This document shows, piece after piece, positions 1-6,284 of a stretch of 21,915 nucleotides of DNA. Every line of letters starts with the position of its first letter. The stretch's first letter is position 1. The position numbers and the translations under genes were made by a program. The notes beneath the pieces are model-generated. The model ran no database searches and was not told where the DNA came from. It saw nothing but the letters and a program-made list of their open reading frames with translations. Source of the stretch: Spirochaetia bacterium. GTDB taxonomy: Bacteria > Spirochaetota > Spirochaetia > Treponematales > Breznakiellaceae. The stretch lies in the NCBI GenBank assembly GCA_025997715.1, contig BNUY01000033.1, positions 1 to 21,915 of the forward strand, read 5' to 3'.

Positions 1-529
1 CCTCGGCGTACCACACATACTGTGTCTGCTCGGGATTGATGATGGGGGTCATCTTATTGGTCCAGTCATCAAGAATTTCGGTGCGCAACGGAGGGGCGGC
101 TAAATCCGCATAGTTTACCACTTCGTAGAAGGACATCCCGTTCAGGTACACATCGCCAAGGTGCTTTTCATGCCCGTGCACGACCCATTCACCGATGATG
201 TTTGCGGCAAAGGGATTGTAAGCGCCAAAGAGCGCGTTATCGAGGGGCTTTTTCCAGACAGAACCTTCAACCTTCTCCCAGCCGGTCACTTCCTCCGACC
301 CTTTTATGACCACCTTTTCCCCGTCAGCCGCCTTGAACACCACCCGCCGCGTATTACTGAGGCCGGTGTTTTGGGGGCGCACCCACTCCCGGTACACGCC
401 CTCATGCACGATGACGGCGTCACCGGCCGCCGCGATGCTTGCCGCTTTGTTGATGGTCAAAAATGGCGACCCGGCTGATCCGGTGTTACTATCGGAACCT
501 GTTTTTGCTACATGGTAAACATTGCTCAT
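1..529 (-). CDS. GH120-like right-handed beta-helix protein (partial, N-terminal part)
   Basis: The minus strand is open from an ATG at 527-529 to the window edge, about 176 residues, so the C-terminus is missing. It starts MSNVYHVAKTGSD, followed by a stretch with SPFLTINKAA, GDAVIVHEGVYREWV and KVVIKGSEEVTGW. That pattern (YxVxxxGsDxNtG, SPFxTIxxAa, GDxVxVxxGvYrE) is typical of extracellular or cytoplasmic parallel beta-helix glycosidases and lyases. The REWVRPxNTG and GSE..tgWek parts specifically recall GH120 beta-xylosidases. There is no signal peptide, so a cytoplasmic enzyme acting on imported oligosaccharides is likely. A weak AGGG lies about 8 nt before the ATG. The XRE regulator gene lies 113 bp upstream on the same strand and may be co-transcribed. 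A pectate-lyase-like or DUF1565 protein of other specificity is the main alternative, because catalytic residues lie beyond the edge. Confidence 0.72.
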   Translation of the reverse strand, partial: MSNVYHVAKTGSDSNTGSAGSPFLTINKAASIAAAGDAVIVHEGVYREWVRPQNTGLSNTRRVVFKAADGEKVVIKGSEEVTGWEKVEGSVWKKPLDNALFGAYNPFAANIIGEWVVHGHEKHLGDVYLNGMSFYEVVNYADLAAPPLRTEILDDWTNKMTPIINPEQTQYVWYAE

Positions 530-540
530 CTACGTACCCT

Positions 541-561
541 CTCCCACTATCTTAGTGTGAG
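541..561. promoter_or_regulatory. Inverted repeat just upstream of the GH120-like gene
   Basis: CTCCCACTA-TCT-TAGTGTGAG reads as a near-perfect 9-bp dyad (one mismatch) ending 12 bp before the start codon of the beta-helix gene. It could be an operator for the neighbouring XRE regulator or a 5'UTR hairpin close to the ribosome binding site. No clear -35/-10 pair accompanies it, so the role is inference only. Confidence 0.3.
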
Positions 562-642
562 GGCATCGGGGAAACGGCGCTCGCCAATTATTGTGGACTT
601 TGCCTCAAAAATTGCGGTTTTACCCTTGCGGTACCTGAGCAA

Positions 643-975
643 TCATCCCTTTTTTACCTTTTCCGTATGCTTTTTCAACAGGGTCCGGACCATATCCAGA
701 ATGAAATCCTGGGTTTCCTCCGGTAATTGGCGGTACAGCTCCAGCAGTTCCTTTTCGTAGGGCGATAGCGAGCCGAACATCTCCCCCTCCCCGGTCCGCA
801 GCCACCGTTCGTTCACATTGAAGGTTACGCATATCAGCTTGATGTTCTGTTCGGTCAGTTTAGTCTTGCCTACCTCGATCAGGGACAATGCCGCCTGGGT
901 TAAACCTATCAGCCGGGCAAATTCGCCCTGATTCATGCCCAGTTCCTTGCGGATCGCCCGTGTTCTGTCAGTCAT
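643..975 (-). CDS. XRE-family HTH transcriptional regulator
   Basis: A 110-residue protein with a Cro/CI-type helix-turn-helix at about residues 8-60: MNQGEFARLIGLTQAALSLIE is the helix 2/3 pair, and the following NIKLICVTFNVNERWLRTGE matches the usual helix 4/5 with the WL-tGeG ending. After a short linker a second helical segment follows (about residues 73-100, EKELLELYRQLPEE...), probably for dimerisation. The start is the ATG at 975, preceded almost directly by AAGGGGGT. It lies divergent from a strong promoter (1041-1068) and upstream of the beta-helix gene on the same strand, so it probably controls one or both and itself. Its ligand is unknown. The DNA-binding fold is clear and the target genes are inferred. 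Confidence 0.88.
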   Translation of the reverse strand: MTDRTRAIRKELGMNQGEFARLIGLTQAALSLIEVGKTKLTEQNIKLICVTFNVNERWLRTGEGEMFGSLSPYEKELLELYRQLPEETQDFILDMVRTLLKKHTEKVKKG

Positions 976-1040
976 ACCCCCTTAATTTATTAGATTTTTT
1001 TAATAATTACAATAAAAATAACAGTTGCTTATAATTTTCA

Positions 1041-1071
1041 TTGACATAATATTAAAATATTGTATAATATT
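1041..1071 (+). promoter_or_regulatory. Sigma-70 promoter with overlapping palindromic operator candidate
   Basis: TTGACA at 1041-1046 and TATAAT at 1063-1068 are both perfect consensus hexamers with a 16-bp spacer, in an AT-rich stretch. A palindrome AATATT-GTAT-AATATT (1056-1071) covers the -10 box, a natural place for the divergent XRE regulator to bind. The first downstream gene starts at 1099 with GGAGG at 1090-1094. Confidence 0.75.
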
Positions 1072-1098
1072 AACAATTAACATATATTTGGAGGCATT

Positions 1099-1290
1099 AT
1101 GCCGGATAGAGAAAAGGAACTGCTCAACTATTTCCGGCAATTACCGCCGGAAGATCAGGCTGCGGTATTATCCCGTGTCCGCAGCGCCCGGGGAGCGGAA
1201 AATTCCGCCAAAAAAGCGCCCGCCAAGGCATCGGCTGAGGACGGCGGCTCCGGGAAGGGGTTAATGGGGGGAAAAGTACCGCCGGGATGA
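1099..1290 (+). CDS. Small protein resembling the C-terminal tail of the adjacent XRE regulator
   Basis: A 63-residue ORF directly behind the consensus promoter, with GGAGG four bases before its ATG, so it is very probably translated. No known family is recognised. Its first 27 residues (EKELLNYFRQLPPEDQ then AAVLSRVRSAR) align with residues 73-100 of the divergently encoded XRE regulator (EKELLELYRQLPEETQ then DFILDMVRTLL): same EKELL start, RQLPxExQ core and hydrophobic spacing, but with no DNA-binding domain. The rest is Lys/Ala/Gly-rich and probably disordered. It could pair with the regulator through the shared helices, which is inference. The LRR lipoprotein gene begins 46 bp downstream and is probably in the same transcript. 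Confidence 0.65.
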   Translation: MPDREKELLNYFRQLPPEDQAAVLSRVRSARGAENSAKKAPAKASAEDGGSGKGLMGGKVPPG

Positions 1291-1336
1291 AGGCGGGACG
1301 TAAAAAGTCCATTGGACTATAAAAAGGAGTTGTTGT

Positions 1337-3562
1337 ATGAAAAAGAGGCTTGTTTTGGCGACAATGTTCAGTGTGGTACTGGCATTGGGTATGGCGGTTA
1401 TGTCTTGCGGTGATAAGGGGTCAGGCGATATTACCAGTCCTGGCGGCTCCGCCCCTGGGAATACCGATCCTGGGAATACTGATCCTGGTAATACCGATCC
1501 CGCCACCGGTGGCGGCATTAGCTTCGGCGAAACAATAGGCCCTCTGTCCGTTCAAGCGCTTTCAGCGTCTCTGGCAGGCCTACCGACAAACACGGCAACA
1601 GCCCCACACATCGTAAAACTGGATTCTTCTGTCATAATAGACACCAGCGATCCCTCTTCTGACGGCGTTTGGGCAACCATAAACAGCATGGTACAGAACG
1701 CCGGGAAGTATGTGTTTCTGGATCTGAGCGAGTGTTCCGCTGTGGGGAGTCTGATAGAAAGCGCAATGATCTCCTCTAGTTCCAACAGGATGAACATCAT
1801 CAAGGACAACCAATACCTTAAGGGTATTGTCCTACCGGACAGCCTCACCAGCATTGGAAGATATACCTTTTCCGATTGCAGGAATCTTATCAGTCTAACA
1901 ATTCCGACAAGCGTCACCAGCAGTGAGCGTATAGAGTTTCCTTCCGAGCTTATCAGCCTGACCATCCCTGCCGGTCTTGTTTCTGTCTATACAATCAGCT
2001 CATTTAAACTTCAGAGTGTTGTGCTGACCGGTACCGGCAACCTTAGGGATGACGCTTTTGACAACTATCGGGAGCTAGTCAGCGTAACCATAGGGGCAGG
2101 CGTCACCAACGTTGGGGAGGATACTTTTGACGGCTGCATCAAGCTTACCACCGTGTCCGTTGATGAAGCAAACAGTGATTACAGCAGTATAGACGGAGTC
2201 CTGTTTAGCAAGGACAAAACAACCCTTCTTTATTACCCTCAAGGACGTACCGGTAGCTATGCCATTCCGTCAGGTGTTACCAACATTGCATATTGTGCCT
2301 TTGAGGAATGTTCCAAACTCACAGGTGTGACCATACCGGAGGGTGTCACCAATATTGGGACAAGTGCTTTTTACAAGTGTACCGCTCTTACCAGCGTGAC
2401 CATACCGGAGAGTGTCACCAGCATTGGCGCCTACGGCTGGGGAAGTAGCAGTAATGGTAATGGGACGACTACCTACCGCCTCTGGTACGGTGCTTTTCAA
2501 GGCTGCTCCGCACTAACCAGTGTGACCATACCGGCCAGGGCGACCGCAGGCTTTGCCGCTAGATTCAGCGGGTATTCAAACATGGCGGTTGTGCTGACCG
2601 GAACAGGCAGTATTCCGAATAGTGCTTTTGCCTCCTTTTACTCGACCTCCGGCTATCAATCCAACTGCAAGGGGATTACCAGCGTGACCATTGGGGACGG
2701 CGTCACCAGCATAGGACAATCCGCTTTTTCCGGGTGCACCGGTCTTGCATCCATGACCGTTGCTTCTGGAAATGTGACATACGAATTCCACCAGGAAATC
2801 TTGTATAACAAGGTGCTGGGGAAAATATCATGGGTTTCTCCACAAATAAGTGGTTCCATTACCATCCCTGCCTATGTGAATAACATCGAAGAACGTACCT
2901 TTTCAGGCCGTACGGGCCTTACCAGTATCACTGTTGACGCTAATAACAGCAACTACACCAGTGAGAATGGCGTTCTGTTTAACAAGAACAAAACACTCCT
3001 TGTTCAGTACCCCGCAGGGCAAAGTTTTACCCTTTATACCATTCCTTCCGGCGTTGAAACCATCGGCGCATACGCTTTTGAAGGTTGCACTAGGCTTGAA
3101 CGCGTGAACATACCTAATTCGAGGGTGGCACCCGAACTGATGGAAAGCGTGCTGAATACTCTATTTGAAATATTCACCTTGGGGTTCTACCCCTCAGATG
3201 ATACTGTATTCATAAATGGCGTACACACCATCGCAAGTCATGCTTTTGAAGGCTGTACAAACCTTCGCACCGTAAATTTCGGTGGGCCAGCTATTTATAA
3301 TAAAAATGATTACGAAAGCAAAGCGAGGATGGACATCTTAACTGTTTTTGCGGATCCCAGAGGAATCGTCCCATTTCTCGTCAGTACATTTATTTCCGCT
3401 GCTGCTGACAGAAATAGTTATGCACCTGGCTTCTATGACAGCGCCTTTCCCCAAGGCAGTTCCGGCATCGGCGGCAACAATCTGAAGACGAGGTATTTAG
3501 CCGACGGCACTGGCGGCACTTACACACGGGCAGCGGGTGGCAGCATCTGGACGAAGCAGTAG
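1337..3562 (+). CDS. BspA-like leucine-rich-repeat lipoprotein
   Basis: A 741-residue exported protein. A lysine-rich start and hydrophobic stretch end in AVMSC (Cys24), a spirochaete-type relaxed lipobox. A short linker with three NTDPG units follows, then many LRR_5 repeats of the form 'LtSVTIPegVTsIGxxAFxgC' typical of Treponema BspA-like surface proteins. Two subdomains with GVLFskdKttLLxYP (around residues 290 and 545) interrupt the repeat ladder, and an insertion with WGSSSNGNGTT sits in one repeat. The C-terminus ends in an aromatic-basic IWTKQ. The start has AAGGAG seven bases upstream, and a small dyad AGTCC-ATT-GGACT (1306-1318) lies just before it. Such proteins bind host or microbial surfaces in other species. 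The ligand here is unknown. Confidence 0.9.
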   Translation: MKKRLVLATMFSVVLALGMAVMSCGDKGSGDITSPGGSAPGNTDPGNTDPGNTDPATGGGISFGETIGPLSVQALSASLAGLPTNTATAPHIVKLDSSVIIDTSDPSSDGVWATINSMVQNAGKYVFLDLSECSAVGSLIESAMISSSSNRMNIIKDNQYLKGIVLPDSLTSIGRYTFSDCRNLISLTIPTSVTSSERIEFPSELISLTIPAGLVSVYTISSFKLQSVVLTGTGNLRDDAFDNYRELVSVTIGAGVTNVGEDTFDGCIKLTTVSVDEANSDYSSIDGVLFSKDKTTLLYYPQGRTGSYAIPSGVTNIAYCAFEECSKLTGVTIPEGVTNIGTSAFYKCTALTSVTIPESVTSIGAYGWGSSSNGNGTTTYRLWYGAFQGCSALTSVTIPARATAGFAARFSGYSNMAVVLTGTGSIPNSAFASFYSTSGYQSNCKGITSVTIGDGVTSIGQSAFSGCTGLASMTVASGNVTYEFHQEILYNKVLGKISWVSPQISGSITIPAYVNNIEERTFSGRTGLTSITVDANNSNYTSENGVLFNKNKTLLVQYPAGQSFTLYTIPSGVETIGAYAFEGCTRLERVNIPNSRVAPELMESVLNTLFEIFTLGFYPSDDTVFINGVHTIASHAFEGCTNLRTVNFGGPAIYNKNDYESKARMDILTVFADPRGIVPFLVSTFISAAADRNSYAPGFYDSAFPQGSSGIGGNNLKTRYLADGTGGTYTRAAGGSIWTKQ

Positions 3563-3606
3563 GTTGGAAACGGCAAGGGCAAGGTGTGAACACAAAGGAA
3601 TAAAAC

Positions 3607-3619
3607 GGTACCTGGCATC
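3607..3619 (-). repeat. Degenerate GGTGCC-type dispersed palindrome, inverted copy
   Basis: GGTACCTGGCATC matches the GGTGCCTGGCACC palindrome at 5127-5139 in 11 of 13 positions. The flanking AAAAC is the reverse complement of the GTTTT that follows the other copies, so this copy is inverted. It lies in the 208-bp gap between the LRR gene and the barrel gene. The rest of that gap is GC-rich with no convincing gene. Confidence 0.4.
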
Positions 3620-3696
3620 AGGACACGCGGGGTTGTGAAAACCAGCGGGACCCGCACGCGCCTGAGTCCGGAATACAGCAAGGTTTTAACATGGCG

Positions 3697-3734
3697 GGCG
3701 TTGCCTGTCTATAAAATACAAAGGTCATGCGCAC
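3697..3734 (+). repeat. 38-bp upstream element, copy A
   Basis: This segment matches 6056-6093 at 31 of 38 positions, with 16 consecutive identical bases (ATACAAAGGTCATGCG). Both copies lie just upstream of a gene with a signal peptide: here 36 bp before the barrel gene. It may be a shared promoter/leader or a recombination footprint. The sequence does not decide which. Confidence 0.55.
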
Positions 3735-3770
3735 CTTTAAGCGTAAAATGTTTTTTGTCTGGAGGGCAAA

Positions 3771-4560
3771 ATGAAAAAATTTGTGTTTGGTGGGTTCTTG
3801 AAAAAAGGCTTTTTGAAGCCGGTGGTGTGCCTGTTGTTTTTAACAGGTTTTACGGCGGGCGTTTCCGCGCAGATTACGGTTGGAGGCGGGTTTTCAATAT
3901 CGGCCGGTGACGTGAAAATGTCCGGTGACCTCGGAAGCTCCACAATAAAGCATCCTCGCCCTAAAGGGCGAGGTATTGAAGATTTCTCTTTGAAATCTTT
4001 GCGCACGTGGGGGAACATATCCCCCACGCCCCCAGCTTTACGCCCTAAAGGGCGGGGAATTATACCCTTAGAGATTAAAAGGCGAGGGGGGTTTCGGCGG
4101 CAATTTCTATCTTGACTATCTGCTTCCAATCAGCATTCCGCTGTCCCTCGGCGTCGAAATCGGTGTTGAAGGCATGTCGTTTTATGATTCGGGAATAAAA
4201 GATACAATAACAACAGTCCCGATTCTCGCACGCGTTGCCTATCACTTCGCCCCGATACCAAAACTCGACCTTTATTTACTCGGTAAAATAGGCGTCGCGT
4301 TCGGCAAATGGAGTGGTGATTATTACGATTACGCTAAAGCGAATGGTGCATCCATTGATGACCCTTTAGGTGTCGCATTCGGTTTTGACCTGGGTGCGGC
4401 TTACTATTTTACTCCGCATTTTGGCGCATTCGCAGAACTCGGGTTTGACGATTACGCGCTCGAAACAGAGGCTTCGATAACAGTATCCTCTTCTTTTACT
4501 CAGACAGCAAAAGCGCCTATCGTTAAATTCCTTACGATAGGTGTTGCTTACAAATTCTAG
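3771..4560 (+). pseudogene. Outer-membrane beta-barrel protein gene split by a repeat element
   Basis: The left part encodes a signal peptide (MKKFVFGGFLKKGFLKPVV... ending GVSA-Q) and the start of a mature chain with alternating beta-strand pattern. The right part, in another frame from about 4090, reads GFGGNFYLDYLLPISIPLSLG and continues with amphipathic strands to VAYKF, ending in the C-terminal Phe typical of BAM-assembled barrels. Between them is a hairpin-rich element (about 3954-4087). Removing about 136 bp would join both halves into one frame of about 217 residues. As the sequence stands, the left frame reads through the element and stops at 4115, and the right part has its first in-frame ATG at 4174. 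GGAGG at 3761-3765 precedes the start. It resembles small OmpW/opacity-type barrels, with no precise family. A programmed frame change or assembly error is less likely. Confidence 0.78.
3954..4087. repeat. Palindromic repeat element (REP/MITE-like) inserted in the barrel gene
   Basis: About 134 bp bounded by CCTCGCC on the left and GGCGAGG on the right. It contains four perfect hairpins: 3954-3973 (9-bp arms CCTCGCCCT), 3979-3999 (8-bp arms AAGATTTC), 4006-4028 (9-bp arms CGTGGGGGA) and 4041-4054 (6-bp arms CGCCCT). The first and last are the same CGCCCTAAAGGGCG core. It has no room for a transposase, so any movement would need enzymes supplied elsewhere. Both strands remain open through it, giving RPKGRGI twice on one strand and IPRPLGR twice on the other. 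Exact ends are uncertain because no clear target-site duplication is visible. Confidence 0.75.
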
Positions 4561-4650
4561 GGGCATATGGCGTTGATGGATATGGCTTGTATCTGTCAAT
4601 GCTTTGCATGTTTCAGAAAGGATATAAACTTTAGCATTCGGAGGCTAAAA

Positions 4651-5061
4651 ATGAAAAGCACAAAAAATAGAAGGAGCAGGTTTCTACCGAAACCTTTGTT
4701 CCTGTTGGGAATGCTCGCTATGGTGCTGGCATTGGGAATGGCGGTTGTCGGGTGCGACGATGGAAACGGCGGTGGAGGAGGTAGCGACGGGCAGCCCACT
4801 GCTATCACGGGTACATGGAGAGCTATAACTATTTCTTATACCACTATACAGTTTTCTGATGGTAATTTTACGGTTTTATCATATGGTTCCAGCGGCGTTA
4901 CAGGAACTTTTTCAGGGAGTACACTTACCGCTAACGGTGGAGTTTGGGGTCCTTATATAAGCGGACAGGGTACAGCGACAGTCGTTGGTGATACTCTTAC
5001 AATATCAGGGTTTACTGGCAGTGGTGCTGGTTTTATAAATGGTACTTATGTTAGGGAGTAA
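4651..5061 (+). CDS. Small putative lipoprotein
   Basis: A 136-residue protein starting at the ATG with GGAGG at 4640-4644; an upstream in-frame ATG at 4567 lacks a good site. The N-terminus is strongly basic (KSTKNRRSR), then hydrophobic, ending in MAVVGC, a lipobox. After a Gly/Asp-rich linker (GNGGGGGSDG) the mature part begins AITGTWRA and shows regular beta-strands (QFSDGNFTVLSYG, GVTGTFSGSTLTAN, GTATVVGDTLTISG). The GxW opening and strand pattern suggest a lipocalin-like or small beta-sandwich fold, but no family is recognised. The signal-peptide DNA resembles that of the LRR lipoprotein. It follows the broken barrel gene by 90 bp. Confidence 0.75.
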   Translation: MKSTKNRRSRFLPKPLFLLGMLAMVLALGMAVVGCDDGNGGGGGSDGQPTAITGTWRAITISYTTIQFSDGNFTVLSYGSSGVTGTFSGSTLTANGGVWGPYISGQGTATVVGDTLTISGFTGSGAGFINGTYVRE

Positions 5062-5115
5062 AATTCAAATAAAAAAGAATTAAAGAAAATCGGGTAGGAT
5101 GCCGCCCATTATTGG

Positions 5116-5163
5116 GGAGCGCAAAAGGTGCCTGGCACCGTTTTAGTGTAAGCCTAGCGCTCC
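5116..5163. repeat. Nested inverted repeat, left of TA cassette 1 (terminator-like)
   Basis: GGAGCGC (5116-5122) and GCGCTCC (5157-5163) form the outer arms. Inside is the palindrome GGTGCCTGGCACC followed by GTTTTAGTGTAAGCC. The same core with different outer arms recurs at 7684-7720 beside TA cassette 2. It could terminate transcription from the lipoprotein gene, but the T-tract is short. Confidence 0.5.
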
Positions 5164-5185
5164 GCCCTACCGGAAACGCCGTGGT

Positions 5186-5259
5186 GCAGTGATTGTGCGA
5201 GAGGAAGAGTGCCGCAAAAGGTTCAAGCCCTTTGCGGTTATTCTTTGATGAGGAAGGAA
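5186..5259. repeat. 74-bp direct repeat, copy 1 (3' edge of TA cassette 1)
   Basis: Matches 7728-7801 at 72 of 74 positions. It contains an imperfect hairpin CCGCAAAAGG / CCCTTTGCGG that could end the minus-strand toxin transcript. It lies 25 bp beyond the toxin stop codon. Open frames starting here on the plus strand are by-products of the repeat and the antisense strand. Confidence 0.85.
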
Positions 5260-5284
5260 AGAAGAAGAGTATAGGAAAGAATTG

Positions 5285-5677
5285 TTATACCGTTACGGGT
5301 GAGTGTTCTACCGGTAAACCGGGCCAGTTCAATTTGAGCATACTCCCGTCCCGGCTTATCACGGTTGCCCCTACCGTCAAGGCAGTGGCGGCTATTATCG
5401 TGTCCGGGAGCTTTAGCTTCTTAGTGCGCCTGACTAATATGGAGTTCTGTTCAACCTTCCGGTTCAGCGGGATAACCTTGATCCACCGCAGGAATCTACT
5501 TACCTCTTTTTCTCCAGCCGGAGTCATTTTTGGAAATGCCAGCATTTCTATTCTGGTAATAACACTGACATATACCGCTGCTCCTTCGAGTTTCTCTTCA
5601 AGAAGTTCTGATCCCGGTACGGCATTGAACAGGTCAATGGCCGCCACCGAGTCGAGAAGATATTTAATCTTCCCCAT
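5285..5677 (-). CDS. PIN-domain toxin (VapC-like ribonuclease), cassette 1
   Basis: A 130-residue PIN domain. The acidic positions expected for Mg-dependent RNA cleavage are visible: Asp9 (KYLLDS), Glu44 (ITRIEML), Asp92 (LPDTIIAATA) and Asp110 (ISRD). The ATG at 5677 is preferred over an upstream in-frame start, since the PIN fold begins there and AGGGAG lies about 8 bases before it. It overlaps the antitoxin gene by 14 bp, a translational coupling typical of toxin-antitoxin pairs. The product probably cuts a tRNA or rRNA when not held by the antitoxin. The target is not visible. It is intact, unlike the toxin of cassette 2, and belongs to a different PIN subtype. Confidence 0.88.
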   Translation of the reverse strand: MGKIKYLLDSVAAIDLFNAVPGSELLEEKLEGAAVYVSVITRIEMLAFPKMTPAGEKEVSRFLRWIKVIPLNRKVEQNSILVRRTKKLKLPDTIIAATALTVGATVISRDGSMLKLNWPGLPVEHSPVTV

Positions 5678-5990
5678 TGGACTTCTCCCTGCGGGCAAGT
5701 TCGGCGCTGCGCTCCCAGGGGTCCTCCCATTCATCGTGCCATTCCTTGACGATATCTGCGGCATCCCCTTCAAAAATCCCTGTACCTTTAAGGCAGCCGT
5801 AGAATTCATCAAAGTGTCTGCTAAAGGCGCTGCGGAAGGGACTGTGGGCATGGAGAAAGGCGCGAATCCGGGAAAACAGACCGATTTCGGGCCGGTAGGT
5901 CAGCGTAGCCTTCCCCACCGGGACTTCCCCCGGTACGTCAAGGATCAGCCGGTGGCTTGCCGGAATATCTATAGTTTGTCGCAGGGTCAT
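5664..5990 (-). CDS. Antitoxin of PIN toxin-antitoxin cassette 1
   Basis: A 108-residue protein starting MTLRQTIDIPAS at the ATG at 5990, with GGAGG (complement of 5996-6000) five bases upstream. The N-terminal segment (TIDIPAShRLILDVPgEVPVGKA) resembles a swapped-hairpin AbrB/SpoVT-type DNA-binding start. The C-terminal half (FDEFYGCLKGTGIFEG, then a Trp/Glu-rich acidic tail) probably wraps and blocks the toxin. The first 12 residues are identical to those of the cassette 2 antitoxin, while the C-terminus differs. It should repress its own promoter (6007-6035) together with the toxin, as is usual for this class. The family assignment of the N-terminus is tentative. The antitoxin role follows from the overlap with the PIN gene. 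Confidence 0.78.
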   Translation of the reverse strand: MTLRQTIDIPASHRLILDVPGEVPVGKATLTYRPEIGLFSRIRAFLHAHSPFRSAFSRHFDEFYGCLKGTGIFEGDAADIVKEWHDEWEDPWERSAELARREKSNGED

Positions 5991-6006
5991 AGGAGCCTCC
6001 AAAACA

Positions 6007-6035
6007 AGTATAGGGGAGATAGCGGCATGATACAA
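6007..6035 (-). promoter_or_regulatory. Promoter of TA cassette 1
   Basis: On the minus strand TTGTAT (6030-6035) and TATACT (6007-6012) are 17 bp apart, 16 bp before the antitoxin start. The 38 bp from 6007 match 8685-8722 at 35 positions, and both hexamers are identical in cassette 2. A direct repeat of ATGCC around the -35 box is a candidate operator. Confidence 0.75.
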
Positions 6036-6055
6036 GGCATCGCGGGGATAAAGAT

Positions 6056-6093
6056 GGCGTTGCCCATCTGAATTATACAAAGGTCATGCGGAC
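6056..6093 (+). repeat. 38-bp upstream element, copy B
   Basis: Second copy of the element at 3697-3734, with 31 of 38 bases matching. Here it lies between the promoter of TA cassette 1 and a signal-peptide gene remnant, whose ribosome binding site AAGGAGGT is at 6103-6110. Confidence 0.55.
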
Positions 6094-6117
6094 ATGAAAA
6101 TTAAGGAGGTAACCATG

Positions 6118-6235
6118 ATGAAAAAACTATTTTCAATTCTATTCCTGACGGTAATAATTACCGGGAATATTTTTGCACAGGATCGGACTTCTCCCCGGTG
6201 AGACGCAGGGCCTTCTGAAGGACATATTGAAATAA
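6118..6235 (+). pseudogene. Signal-peptide gene remnant
   Basis: A near-perfect AAGGAGGT (6103-6110) precedes ATG ATG at 6115-6120; the second ATG has the better spacing. It encodes a signal peptide (MKKLFSILFLTVIITGNIFA-Q), but the frame stops at 6199-6201 after only four more residues (RTSPR). Shifting frame near 6182 gives IGLLPGETQGLLKDILK and a stop at 6233-6235, which looks more like real protein. This is best read as an exported-protein gene that lost its middle by deletion and frameshift. A genuine short secreted peptide is possible but less likely. It is convergent with the ATPase gene. Confidence 0.55.
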
Positions 6236-6284
6236 TGGAGATGAACATGGTTCAAACAACTGATGGATCACCGGTATTGATGTT

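Noticed and set aside
1552..1965. Minus-strand frames inside the LRR gene (also 2270-2500 and 2576-2865)
   Set aside because: Repetitive antisense readings of the LRR units; the plus strand is a complete lipoprotein with a signal peptide.
3635..3910. 91-codon open frame before the barrel gene
   Set aside because: It overlaps the barrel gene's signal peptide in another frame and has no ribosome binding site or family pattern.
3737..4129. 130-codon minus-strand frame through the palindromic element
   Set aside because: It is open only because the element lacks stops on either strand; its IPRPLGR repeats come from the hairpins.
4567..4650. Upstream ATG at 4567 for the small lipoprotein
   Set aside because: It would put 28 residues before the signal peptide; the ATG at 4651 has a good GGAGG and a normal lipoprotein start.
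5193..6071. 292-codon plus-strand open frame over TA cassette 1
   Set aside because: It starts from TTG in the 74-bp repeat, has no ribosome binding site, and is wholly antisense to a well-supported toxin-antitoxin pair. The similar start at 7735 is due to the same repeat.
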